NCBI RefSeq assembly: GCF_004349215.1
Contig: NZ_SMKU01000028.1
Coordinates: 1-46,313 of the forward strand
DNA length: 46,313 nucleotides
Direction of reading: 5' to 3'
Origin: Actinomadura rubrisoli
GTDB taxonomy: Bacteria; Actinomycetota; Actinomycetes; Streptosporangiales; Streptosporangiaceae
Positions 7,724-15,325 of the stretch are shown here, one piece after another. Made by a program: the position numbers and the translations under genes. The stretch's first letter is position 1. Every line of letters starts with the position of its first letter. A model generated the notes under the pieces. It saw only the letters and a program-made list of their open reading frames with translations, was not told the DNA's origin and ran no database searches.

Positions 7724-8052
7724 TGCCGTTCGTGCTGCTCGGCCTCGCCATCGCGTTCGAGGTCACGGCGACGCTGTCGATGCGCGCCTCGGAAGGGTTC
7801 ACCAGGTTCGGCCCGTCCGCGCTGGTGGTGGCGGGCTACCTGGTCTCGTTCTTCTTCATGGCCAAGGCGCTGACCTCCCTGAACGTCGGCCCGGTCTACG
7901 CGATCTGGTCCGCGCTCGGCACGATCGGGGCGTTCGTCGGCGGCGTGCTGCTGTTCGACGAGCAGGTCCGCCCGCTGACCGTCGCCGGAGCGGTGATCAT
8001 CGTGCTGGGCGTCATCGTGATGAACCTCGGCGGGGGCGTGAGCCAGGGCTGA
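7720..8052 (+). CDS. Small multidrug resistance (SMR) family transporter
   Basis: A 110-residue, four-helix inner-membrane protein. The essential membrane Glu is in helix 1 (AIAFEVTATLSMRASEGFTR), and YAIWSALGTIGAF and LLFDEQVRPL match the SMR helix 3-4 signature. Members work as antiparallel dimers exporting cations or guanidinium in exchange for protons. The start may be GTG 7720, overlapping the preceding stop, or ATG 7723. Its stop abuts that of the convergent DUF1232 gene: TGATCA at 8050-8055 contains both stops. Confidence 0.92.
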   Translation: MMPFVLLGLAIAFEVTATLSMRASEGFTRFGPSALVVAGYLVSFFFMAKALTSLNVGPVYAIWSALGTIGAFVGGVLLFDEQVRPLTVAGAVIIVLGVIVMNLGGGVSQG

Positions 8053-8439
8053 TCAGCGGGCCCGCCGCGCCGACCGCGAGCGCCGCGTGTACTCCTGGCC
8101 GAGCGCGAACAGCAGCCAGGTGAACGCGGTGGCGTCGTCGACGACGCCCACCGGCAGGAACACGTCCGGGACCAGGTCGATCGGGGACACGATGTAGACC
8201 ACCGCGGCCACCATCGCGACGATCTTGCCGGTGGACGTCCGGTAGAAGCCCTGCACGCCGCCGGGCGCGCCCGGCCGGCGCCGCCTGCGCAGCCGCAGGA
8301 TGCCCGCGACCAGGAGCACCGCCCCGGCCGCCATCACCACGGCTCCCGCCACCGTGAGGTCGACGCCGCCGAGATCGCCGTCGGCGGTGAGCGCGGGGAC
8401 GGCGCCCGCGACGAGCAGGACCAGGCCGAGCCACACCAT
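8053..8439 (-). CDS. DUF1232 (YkvA-like) membrane protein
   Basis: A 128-residue protein with two N-terminal membrane segments (LGLVLLVAGAVPAL; VAGAVVMAAGAVLLVAGIL), a basic loop (RLRRRRRPG) and the DUF1232 core IVSPIDLVPDVFLPVGVVDD. Role unknown. ATG at 8439 is supported by GGAGG five bases upstream; a GTG two codons earlier is too close to that site. A much longer open frame continues upstream but is the antisense/out-of-frame shadow of the AraC gene. Confidence 0.88.
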   Translation of the reverse strand: MVWLGLVLLVAGAVPALTADGDLGGVDLTVAGAVVMAAGAVLLVAGILRLRRRRRPGAPGGVQGFYRTSTGKIVAMVAAVVYIVSPIDLVPDVFLPVGVVDDATAFTWLLFALGQEYTRRSRSARRAR

Positions 8440-8531
8440 GCGCACCTCCGGGGGAGTCCCCTCCGGTATTGCCGCCTGCCGCCGCTCCACTCCTCCCCAT
8501 GCCGTGACGTGCGCTTTCCCGGCGGCGGGCG

Positions 8532-9389
8532 TCAGCGGGCGTCGGCGGGGGTGGTGAGGCGCTGCTGTTCGAGCTGGCCGTCCAGCAGCTCGGTGGGGGT
8601 GCACCCCGAGAGGGCCCGGAACTCCCGGTTGAGGTGGGCCTGGTCGTAGTAGCCGCAGGCGAACGCGACGTCGGCGATGGCGGAGCCGCCGCCCGACAGC
8701 AGGCCGACCGCGCGCTGGAAGCGCAGGACGCGCCCCATCACCTTGGGCGGCAGCCCGGCCTGCTCGTGGAAGCGGCGGGTCAGGTGCTTGCGGCTCCAGC
8801 CCACGTCGGCGGCGAGGTCGGCGACCGAGACCAGCCCGCCGGCGCCGGTGAGCAGCCGCCAGGCGCGGGCCACCTCCGGATCGGGGGACGGGCCGGACTC
8901 CAGGCGGCGCAGCAGGAAGGCGTCGAGCAGGCCGAAGCGCTCGCCCCAGGACGGGGCGGCGGCGAGCCGCTCCACCAGCGGGGAGGCGGCGGGGCCGAGC
9001 AGGTCGGGCAGGTCGACGGCGGCGTTGGTGAGGCGGGCCATCGGGACGCCGGACAGGGTGTAGGCGCCGAGCGGGGTCAGGTCGAGCTGGATGCCGCGCT
9101 GCCCGCCGGGATGGGCGTACATGCCGTGGCCGTCGTGCATGCCCGCCACGAACGAGCCGTAGTCGCGGGCGCTCGTGCCCGGGTCGGGGACCGTCAGGTG
9201 GAGCGGCGGGCCCAGGTTGACGATCATGACGGTGGTCCGGGTCGGGAGCGTGCGCATCCGAGTGGGGACGACCTCGGGCTCCCAGTAGCCGTCGTAGAAG
9301 CGCAGGAACGGGCGCAGGGCCGGGTGCGGGCGCGCCTTGGCCTCCCACCAGCCGCCCCGGTCGGCGATCTCGACCGTCCTGTCCGTCAT
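8532..9389 (-). CDS. AraC family transcriptional regulator
   Basis: A 285-residue regulator. The N-terminal half is a cupin-like sensory domain (HPALRPFLRFYDGYWEPE, PTRTTVMIVNLGPPLHL). The C-terminal AraC double HTH includes LVSVADLAADVGWSRKHLTR and FACGYYDQAHLNREFRALSG with the usual P-T-E-L end. It lies 35 bp after the unknown 249-residue gene on the same strand, so the two may be cotranscribed. The ligand and target are not evident. Confidence 0.9.
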   Translation of the reverse strand: MTDRTVEIADRGGWWEAKARPHPALRPFLRFYDGYWEPEVVPTRMRTLPTRTTVMIVNLGPPLHLTVPDPGTSARDYGSFVAGMHDGHGMYAHPGGQRGIQLDLTPLGAYTLSGVPMARLTNAAVDLPDLLGPAASPLVERLAAAPSWGERFGLLDAFLLRRLESGPSPDPEVARAWRLLTGAGGLVSVADLAADVGWSRKHLTRRFHEQAGLPPKVMGRVLRFQRAVGLLSGGGSAIADVAFACGYYDQAHLNREFRALSGCTPTELLDGQLEQQRLTTPADAR

Positions 9390-9424
9390 GCGTCCAGTAC
9401 TACCACCTGGGCCGGCGGGCCGGG

Positions 9425-10174
9425 CTATTCGTACATCTGGCCGCAGACCGCGATCCGCGCCAGGTCGCCCCACGTCATCGTGGTGATCGTGCGGACGTAG
9501 GAGCGGGCCGGGGGCCGCCCGGGCGGGGCCGGCAGCGGCACCCGGGCGCCGTCGGCGGCGTCCCAGCCGCCGAGGCTCCCGGCGACCGCGCACTCCAGGT
9601 ACGTCGCGGGGTCGAAGTTGTACCAGCGGGCCGGGGTGGCGCGCCGTCCCGAGCCGGGCCCGCGGGGCGCGTCGGCGCCGAACCTCGCCTGCGGGCCCGG
9701 GGGAGCGGCGAGGAAGTCCTCCAGGTCGGCGAGCTGGGACAGCACGACCCGCTCCCAGTCGGCGTAGCCCTCCGGCTCGGGGCCGGGCAGCGACAGGTCC
9801 TTCGCCGTCCACGCGGGGTCGAAATCGGCGGGCGGGGTGGTGGACGCCGCGGTGAACATCGCCGCGACGTCGTCGGGCTCCAGCCGCTCGCGGTCGCTCA
9901 GCGGCGCGCTGACCCTCCACAGGGCGCGCAGGAACGCCGACAGCGACCAGGACGCCGCCCTGGCCTCCTGGCCGAGGTGCAGGAAGTGCAGGTACAGGTC
10001 GCGGTTGGTCCGGACGGACGGACCGGGCGGCCCCTCGACCCAGTACATCTGCTTGTGCCGGACACCGCTCTCCAGCGCCAGGACGTGGGCCAGCGCCGAG
10101 GTCCGCGAGTCATGGGCGGCCACGTGGAACTCGTTGCCGCTGTCGTCCTGGCGCATGACGTTCCACGTGTGCAT
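9425..10174 (-). CDS. Uncharacterised protein with SPOR-like N-terminus
   Basis: A 249-residue protein I do not recognise as a whole. Residues 1-50 (WNVMRQDDSGNEFHVA...HKQMYWVEGP) resemble the short actinobacterial proteins annotated as SPOR-domain-containing, which have the pattern W-x-V-M-R-x-D-D-x-G-N and end in K-Q-x-Y-W-V-E. The rest has no signal peptide, membrane segment or catalytic motif that I can see; it is moderately acidic and rich in Trp and Pro. The C-terminus has RSYVRTITTMTWGDLARIAVCGQ. It precedes the AraC gene on the same strand. Confidence 0.75.
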   Translation of the reverse strand: MHTWNVMRQDDSGNEFHVAAHDSRTSALAHVLALESGVRHKQMYWVEGPPGPSVRTNRDLYLHFLHLGQEARAASWSLSAFLRALWRVSAPLSDRERLEPDDVAAMFTAASTTPPADFDPAWTAKDLSLPGPEPEGYADWERVVLSQLADLEDFLAAPPGPQARFGADAPRGPGSGRRATPARWYNFDPATYLECAVAGSLGGWDAADGARVPLPAPPGRPPARSYVRTITTMTWGDLARIAVCGQMYE

Positions 10175-10221
10175 CCGGCCCCTCCACGGTCGGCGAAGCG
10201 GTCATCGAACGCCCCCGTCCA

Positions 10222-10272
10222 GAAAGTGTCCCATTCCGGGGAGCGGCCACCAGTAGTGGCCGTGTCACTTTC
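10222..10272. other. Nested inverted repeats in the 10.2-kb gap
   Basis: An inner hairpin has 7-bp arms (CGGCCAC 10244-10250, GTGGCCG 10256-10262, loop CAGTA). It is enclosed by outer arms GAAAGTG (10222-10228) and CACTTTC (10266-10272). The gap holds the 3' end of the aldehyde dehydrogenase transcript and the 5' side of the 249-residue gene, both on the minus strand. It could be a terminator for the former or an operator for the latter. Confidence 0.5.
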
Positions 10273-10329
10273 CGGACTCGAAGTCGTGACCTTCCGTACA
10301 GGGAATACGGTGCCCGGATACGCCCGCGC

Positions 10330-11739
10330 TCAGGTCTTCGAGCGGTGGATGACCTGGATCTCGGTGAACCCGTACAGGCCCCACGTGCCGTTCTCGACGC
10401 CGACGCCGCTCCACTTGATCCCGCCGAACGGCTGGCTCGGCGACAGGGCCAGGTGGGTGTTGACCCAGGCGGTGCCGCACTCCAGCTCGGCGGCGACCTC
10501 GGCGGCGCGGTCGGCGTCGGTGCCCCACACCGAGCCGGACAGGCCGAAATGGGTGCCGTTCGCGCGGGCGAGGGCCTCGTCGAGGTCGGTGTACTTGATG
10601 ACCGGCAGCGCGGGGCCGAACTGCTCCTCGTCCACGATCCGGGCGCCGTCGGCGACGTCGGCGAGGATCGTCGGCTCGAAGAAGTAGCCGGGCCGGTCGA
10701 TCGGCCCGCCGCCCGCCGCCGCGCGCGCGCCGCCCGCGACCGCCTCGGCGACCAGCTCTCCGACCCGCTCGTACTGCGGCCGGTTGTTGATGGGCCCGTA
10801 CTGGACGTCCTCCCGCATGCCGTCGCCGACCCTCGCGGCCCGTGCCTGCTCGGCGAGGGCGTCGACGACGTCGCCGTAGAGCGCCTCCGGCGCGTACACC
10901 CGCTTGATCGCCGAGCAGACCTGCCCGTTGTTCTGGAACGCCCCGCCGAACAGCCTGGCGGCGACGGCCCCCGGGTCGACGTCGTCCAGCAGGATCGCCG
11001 GGTCGTTGCCGCCGAGCTCCAGGGTGACGCGCTTGAGGTCGGGCGCGGCGGCCGCGGCGACCCGCTTGCCGGTCGCGACGCTGCCGGTGAAGCTGATCTT
11101 GCGGGGGACCTCGTGCGCGGTCATCCAGGCGCCGAGCCGGTCGCCGCCGGTGACCACGTTCAGCACGCCGGGCGGCAGGACGCCGCGCAGGACCTCGCCG
11201 AGCTTCAGGCTGGACAGCGGGGTGAACGGGGACGGCTTGAGCACCACGGTGTTGCCCGCGAGCAAGGCCGGGGCGAGCTTCCAGACGGCGAGCAGCAGCG
11301 GGTAGTTCCACGGGGTGATCGCCGCGACGACGCCCATCGGGCGGCGGACGACCTCGACCCGCGCGTCCGCGTCGTCCCGGATGACCTCGCCCGGCAGCTC
11401 CAGCCCGGCGAAGTACTTGAGCCAGACGCCCGCGCCGACGACCTCCATGGTGGCGTCGGTGAGCGGCTTGCCCTGCTCCAGCGTGAGGATGCGGCCGATC
11501 TCCTCCGACCTGGCGAACAGCAGATCGGCCGCCGCGAGCAGCGCCTCGCGCCGCGCGGCCTCGTCGCGCCGCCAGGCCGGATAGGCGGCCCGTGCTGCGG
11601 TCATCGCCGCGTCGAGCTGGTCGCGGGAGGCGTCGGGCGCCCGCTCGGCCACCTCGCCGGTCGCCGGGTTGATCACGCCGAACGTGCCGGTCGCCCGCAC
11701 GGCCGCGCCGCCGATGGTCATCGAGTAGTTCTCCGACAC
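10330..11739 (-). CDS. Aldehyde dehydrogenase family protein
   Basis: A 469-residue NAD(P)+-dependent aldehyde dehydrogenase. The fold is complete: WNYP with Asn145, cofactor motif FTGS at 217-220, general base Glu241 in LELGGND and nucleophile Cys275 in NNGQVCSA. The C-terminal motif PFGGIKWSGVG is present. The substrate is undetermined; the subfamily resembles aminobutyraldehyde/succinate-semialdehyde-type enzymes. GTG at 11739 has GGAGGA six bases upstream. It is divergent from the secreted hydrolase with a 172-bp gap in which I see no clear operator. Confidence 0.93.
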   Translation of the reverse strand: MSENYSMTIGGAAVRATGTFGVINPATGEVAERAPDASRDQLDAAMTAARAAYPAWRRDEAARREALLAAADLLFARSEEIGRILTLEQGKPLTDATMEVVGAGVWLKYFAGLELPGEVIRDDADARVEVVRRPMGVVAAITPWNYPLLLAVWKLAPALLAGNTVVLKPSPFTPLSSLKLGEVLRGVLPPGVLNVVTGGDRLGAWMTAHEVPRKISFTGSVATGKRVAAAAAPDLKRVTLELGGNDPAILLDDVDPGAVAARLFGGAFQNNGQVCSAIKRVYAPEALYGDVVDALAEQARAARVGDGMREDVQYGPINNRPQYERVGELVAEAVAGGARAAAGGGPIDRPGYFFEPTILADVADGARIVDEEQFGPALPVIKYTDLDEALARANGTHFGLSGSVWGTDADRAAEVAAELECGTAWVNTHLALSPSQPFGGIKWSGVGVENGTWGLYGFTEIQVIHRSKT

Positions 11740-11911
11740 CGCTCATCCTCCGCTCGAAGGCGTCCGCCGAATGGCGTTCAGTATTCACCCTGCTCACCCG
11801 CTTGACGAGAGCGGCGCGCGCCTCGGTCGGCCGTGGTCGGCCGGGGCGGGCCGTGGCCGCTTCCGGCGAGAGCGGAGCGCTCCGGCCCCGGCCGGGGAGA
11901 TGATCGGCCTT

Positions 11912-13339
11912 ATGGGATCACGTCTGACCGCGGTGTTCGCCCTCACCCTCGTCCTCGCCGCGTCCGGCGGGGCGGCGGGGGCCGCGACCACCCGCGCGAC
12001 CCCGTCCGCGTCCGCTCCCGAACTGGCCGACCCGCACCCGTGCGCGGGCCAGCCCGGATTCACCTGCTCGACCCTGACCGTTCCCCTCGACCACCGGAAC
12101 CCGTCCAAGGGGACCCTGAAGCTGCAAGTCGCGACCGGCGGCGACACCGGCGCGCCGAAGGGCGTCCTGCTGTTCCTGACCGGCGGTCCCGGCCAGCCCG
12201 GCGTCCCCTTCATCAGCCGGATCGCCCAGCAGCGGCTGCCGGGGCTGACGAAGAACTACCGCTTCGTCATGATCGACCAGCGGGGCACCGGCGAGTTCGG
12301 CGCGATCGACTGCCCGAGGCTCCAGGCGCAGGTCGGCGGCAGCGACATCGAGGCGCCGACGCCGGACGCGGTCGCCGAGTGCGCGGGTGTCCTCGGCGAC
12401 CGCCGGCACTACTTCACCACCGAGCAGACCGTCGGGGACCTCGACCTGCTCCGCCGGGCGCTCGGCGCCCGCAAGATGACGCTGGACGGCGTCTCCTACG
12501 GCACCATGACCGCCGCGACCTACGCCGCCTTCCATCCGCACAATGTGAACAGCCTCGTCCTGGACTCGGTGCTCCCGCACGTGGACCCGCAGAAGGACGA
12601 CATGCTCTACCTCACCGGCCTGCGGGCGACCGCGCGGGTCCTGCGGGACGCGTGCGGGGCCGCCCCGTCCTGCGGCTTCGATCCGGCGAAGGACCTGGCC
12701 TGGGTGGCCCGCCACCGCGACGACGACGTCCTCATCTGGGACATGCTCGTGAGTTACGAGTTCCTGGACCCGACCTACCGCGACCCGAACCCCGCCGGGC
12801 TGCCCGCCGGGTCGGGGGACGTGGTGTCGGCCTTCCACGAGGCGCGGCACGGGAACCCGGCCCGGCTCGACCGCCTGATCCGGCTGCTGGACTCCGGCGG
12901 CGACCCGGTCGCGTCCTACAGCTCCGGCCTGCACATCGCGACCATCTGCGGCGACGGGCACTTCCCCTGGGGCACCTCGGCGGCGCCGCTCGCCGGCCGC
13001 AAGGCGATCCTGGAGAAGACGCGCCGGCGGCTTCCCGCCCGCGCCACCTGGCCGTTCACCGCCGACGCCGCCGTGGGCAACGGGTTCGTCCAGGAGTGCC
13101 TGTACTGGCCCACGTCCCGGCACACCGCCGAGCCGAGGCGGTCGAAGCTGCCCCCGGTCCCGGTGCTGCTGCTGAACGGCGACCGCGACCTGTCCACGCC
13201 GCTCGAATGGGCCCGGGAGGCGCTCGGCCTGGCCCCGCGCGGCCGGCTCGTGGTGGTGAAGGGCGCCGCGCACTCCATCCAGAACCGTGAGCGCGGCACG
13301 CAGGGCCGCGACGCCGTCTACACCTTCCTCAACGGCTAG
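11912..13339 (+). CDS. Secreted alpha/beta hydrolase (tripeptidyl aminopeptidase-like)
   Basis: A 475-residue exported serine hydrolase of the S33/TAP type. A signal peptide (RLTAVFALTLVLAASGGAAGA) starts at this ATG; an ATG at 11900 is also possible, whereas the open frame back to 11771 is not protein-like. The oxyanion region is LLFLTGGPGQPG. The nucleophile elbow is GVSYG, the acid is in NGDRDLSTP and the His is in GAAHSIQ. The C-terminal TAP-like domain is present. It probably releases N-terminal peptides outside the cell. Its TAG stop shares the palindrome CTAG with the stop of the convergent oxidoreductase. Confidence 0.9.
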   Translation: MGSRLTAVFALTLVLAASGGAAGAATTRATPSASAPELADPHPCAGQPGFTCSTLTVPLDHRNPSKGTLKLQVATGGDTGAPKGVLLFLTGGPGQPGVPFISRIAQQRLPGLTKNYRFVMIDQRGTGEFGAIDCPRLQAQVGGSDIEAPTPDAVAECAGVLGDRRHYFTTEQTVGDLDLLRRALGARKMTLDGVSYGTMTAATYAAFHPHNVNSLVLDSVLPHVDPQKDDMLYLTGLRATARVLRDACGAAPSCGFDPAKDLAWVARHRDDDVLIWDMLVSYEFLDPTYRDPNPAGLPAGSGDVVSAFHEARHGNPARLDRLIRLLDSGGDPVASYSSGLHIATICGDGHFPWGTSAAPLAGRKAILEKTRRRLPARATWPFTADAAVGNGFVQECLYWPTSRHTAEPRRSKLPPVPVLLLNGDRDLSTPLEWAREALGLAPRGRLVVVKGAAHSIQNRERGTQGRDAVYTFLNG

Positions 13340-14352
13340 CCGTTGTCGACCACGACGACGAGCTTGCCCCGGGTGTGCTCGTTCAGCAGGTCGGCGTAGG
13401 CCCTGGGGCCCTCGTCCAGGGTGTAGCGCCGGCCGACCGTCGCGGGCAGCGTCCCCTTGAGGGCGCTGTCCGCGACGGTCTCCAGGTCGCCGGGCCTGGC
13501 CGTGGTCAGGACGGTCTCCGGGGCCAGGTCGTCGCGCCCGATGGCGTCGGCGGGCGGCGCCGGGAAGGCGATGTTGAGCAGCCGCCCGCCGTACCGGACG
13601 GCCCGCGCGGCCTCCGCGAGCCGGTCTCCCGGCAGCGCCAGGTTGACCAGGGTGTCCACCCCTCCCGGATGGCGCCGCAGCGTCTCGGCGACCGGGTCGG
13701 CGGCGCGGTAGTCGATCACCTCGGCCGCCCCGAGCCCCCGCACGTACGCCTCGTCCTCGGGGATCGCGGTCGCGACCACGTGCGCGCCCGCCTCGGCCAG
13801 CAGCGGGACGACGACCCCGCCGACACCGCCCGCCGCGCCGATGACCAGGACCCTCTGGCCCTTCTGGAACGCCCCGGCGCGCATGAGCGGCAGCGCCGTC
13901 AGGGCCGCGGTCGGCAGGACCGCGGCGTGCTCGGGTGGCAGCGCCGCCGGACGAAGCGCGAGGGCGGGCGCGTCCGCCTCGAACACCGCGTACTCGGCCA
14001 TCGCCCCCGTCGACAGGGACGGCACGTCCGCGACCAGCGCCGCCATCGCCACCGCACCGCGCGGCAGCGCGTGCCCGAAGACCTCGTCGCCGGGGGAGAA
14101 GCGCGTCACCCCCGGGCCCGCCTCCGTGACGGTGCCCGCGAAATCGCGGCCCGGGACGTGCGGGAACGTCAGCGGAGCCCGGTCGCGGAAGACGCCCGCC
14201 AGCAGCCGCAGCTCGCCCGGGTTGAGCCCGGTCGCCCTGACGCGCACCAGCACCTGCCCGGGACCGGGGCTCGGGACGGGCAGCTCGCCGGCGCGCAGCA
14301 CCTCCGGCCCTCCGTAGCCGTCCGCCACCACGGCCCTCATCGTCTCGCCCAT
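13336..14352 (-). CDS. Zinc-less MDR quinone oxidoreductase (NADP-dependent)
   Basis: A 338-residue medium-chain dehydrogenase/reductase of the quinone oxidoreductase class. The N-terminal GroES-like domain includes GLNPGELRLL and FPHVPGRDFAGTV. The NADP-binding Rossmann motif is VLVIGAAGGVGGVVV, followed by GAAEVIDY. The catalytic-zinc Cys/His set is absent, as expected. It likely reduces quinones or enones with NADPH. It is divergent from a TetR gene, with two matched palindromes between them, so repression by that TetR and induction by a quinone-like compound is probable. ATG 14340 is an alternative start. Confidence 0.9.
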   Translation of the reverse strand: MGETMRAVVADGYGGPEVLRAGELPVPSPGPGQVLVRVRATGLNPGELRLLAGVFRDRAPLTFPHVPGRDFAGTVTEAGPGVTRFSPGDEVFGHALPRGAVAMAALVADVPSLSTGAMAEYAVFEADAPALALRPAALPPEHAAVLPTAALTALPLMRAGAFQKGQRVLVIGAAGGVGGVVVPLLAEAGAHVVATAIPEDEAYVRGLGAAEVIDYRAADPVAETLRRHPGGVDTLVNLALPGDRLAEAARAVRYGGRLLNIAFPAPPADAIGRDDLAPETVLTTARPGDLETVADSALKGTLPATVGRRYTLDEGPRAYADLLNEHTRGKLVVVVDNG

Positions 14353-14384
14353 GCCGCATCACTCCCATCGCTCCGCACTAAACG

Positions 14385-14396
14385 GACCAGTCGGTC
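14385..14396. promoter_or_regulatory. TetR operator candidate, site 1
   Basis: GACC-AGTC-GGTC lies 33 bp before the quinone oxidoreductase start, within the longer conserved block AACGGACCAGTCGGTCA. The same block recurs in inverted orientation at site 2. Pairing of two such dyads in a divergent tetR gap is typical of autoregulated TetR repressors. Confidence 0.65.
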
Positions 14397-14424
14397 ATGT
14401 TGTGCTCACGCTAGCAGAAAACCT

Positions 14425-14436
14425 GACCGTCCGGTC
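14425..14436. promoter_or_regulatory. TetR operator candidate, site 2
   Basis: GACC-GTCC-GGTC is the inverted counterpart of site 1; read on the minus strand its surroundings are AGCGGACCGGACGGTCA. The two dyad centres are 40 bp apart, close to four helical turns, so two repressor dimers would sit on the same face. It lies 40 bp before the tetR start. Confidence 0.65.
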
Positions 14437-14476
14437 CGCTTGTAGGGTGGGGGGTGACGCGAGAGGGCGGTGGCAC

Positions 14477-15130
14477 ATGGCGGGAACCGGAACGGCGGAG
14501 GGCGGGACGCGCGCGGACGCGGTCCGCAACCGGCGCCTGCTGCTGGACGCCGCCGCGGCGGAGTTCGCCGAGCACGGCATGGACGTCCCGATCGCGCGGA
14601 TCGCGGCCCGCGCCGGCGTCGGCAAGGGCACGGTGTTCCGCCACTTCGCGACCAAGGAGCAGCTGCTCGCCGCGATCTTCGGCCACCGGCTGGACGAGCT
14701 GTCCGCCGTCGGGCAGGGCCTGCTGGACGCGCGGGACCCCGGGGCCGCGCTGCTGGCGTTCATGACCGAGGGCGTCCGGATGCAGGCCGGCGACCGCATG
14801 TTCTGCCAGGCCGTGACGGCGCTCGCCCGGACCGAGCCGCAGCTCCGCGCCGCCAGCGAGCGCCTGATCGGCGTCGCCGAGGCCCTCACCGCGCGCGCCC
14901 GCCGCGCCGGGTCCGTCCGCGAGGACGCCACCGGCCACGACGTCGTGCTCCTGCTCGGTGCCGCCACGCAGGCGGCGGCCCCGCTCGGCGGCACGCTCCC
15001 CGGCCTGTGGCGCCGCTACGTGCACATGATCTTCGACGGCCTCCGTCCCGGGGCCGCGCACCCGCTCCCCGAGCCGCCCCCCACCACGGCGCAGCTCGCC
15101 GCCGCGGCGAAAACCTCCGCGACCTCCTAA
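14477..15130 (+). CDS. TetR family transcriptional regulator
   Basis: A 217-residue repressor. The N-terminal HTH (RRLLLDAAAAEFAEHGMDV, then IARIAARAGVGKGTVFRHF) is canonical, followed by the KEQLLAAIF helix. The C-terminal ligand domain matches SbtR-like TetR regulators (helices around MTEGVRMQAGDR and VVLLLGAATQAAAP). ATG at 14477 is preferred over the upstream open frame, which runs through the operators. The probable targets are itself and the divergent quinone oxidoreductase. Confidence 0.92.
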   Translation: MAGTGTAEGGTRADAVRNRRLLLDAAAAEFAEHGMDVPIARIAARAGVGKGTVFRHFATKEQLLAAIFGHRLDELSAVGQGLLDARDPGAALLAFMTEGVRMQAGDRMFCQAVTALARTEPQLRAASERLIGVAEALTARARRAGSVREDATGHDVVLLLGAATQAAAPLGGTLPGLWRRYVHMIFDGLRPGAAHPLPEPPPTTAQLAAAAKTSATS

Positions 15131-15160
15131 GGGCGCCGACCCCACGCTCTCGTAGGCGCC

Positions 15161-15262
15161 CGCGTGGTGAAGTCCGCCGCGTGGTGGTGCCTCCCGTGTG
15201 GTGGGGCCTCCCGCGTGGTGCGGTCTCCTGCGTAGTGGAGTCTGCCGAGTGGTTGGTTCGCG
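15161..15262. repeat. Six tandem copies of a 17-bp degenerate repeat
   Basis: Six consecutive units start at 15161, 15178, 15195, 15212, 15229 and 15246. Units 1-5 follow the approximate consensus CGCGTGGTGNGGTCTCC; unit 6 is more diverged. The period is exactly 17 and is not a multiple of three, so this is not coding. It fills most of the gap between the tetR stop and a strong hairpin. Function is unknown; a minisatellite, protein-binding array or replication-slippage relic are all possible. Confidence 0.8.
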
Positions 15263-15282
15263 CGCGATGAGCCCGCCGCTCG

Positions 15283-15314
15283 GCGACGGGCTTCACCTGG
15301 GTGAAGCCCGTCGC
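15283..15314 (-). terminator. Strong 14-bp hairpin, terminator for the minus-strand pair
   Basis: Bases 15283-15296 pair perfectly with 15301-15314 around a four-base loop, 11 bp beyond the stop of the minus-strand gene. It lacks a T-run on either side. It could work in both directions and also stop transcription from tetR. Confidence 0.7.
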
Positions 15315-15325
15315 GGGATGGGGTG

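Noticed and set aside
8053..9348. A 431-codon open frame on the minus strand
   Set aside because: Only its last 128 codons look like a protein (DUF1232). The upstream part lies across the AraC gene on the same strand in another frame and has Arg/Pro/Ala-rich shadow composition.
11771..11911. N-terminal extension of the secreted hydrolase
   Set aside because: The extension is low-complexity and would put a signal peptide in the interior; the ATG at 11912 gives a normal signal sequence.
14351..14476. Longer N-terminus for the TetR at 14477
   Set aside because: The extra 42 codons run through both operator sites and overlap the divergent gene's start; the HTH begins normally from ATG 14477.
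15161..15262. CRISPR array
   Set aside because: Units are directly adjacent with no spacers, are degenerate, and no cas gene is nearby.
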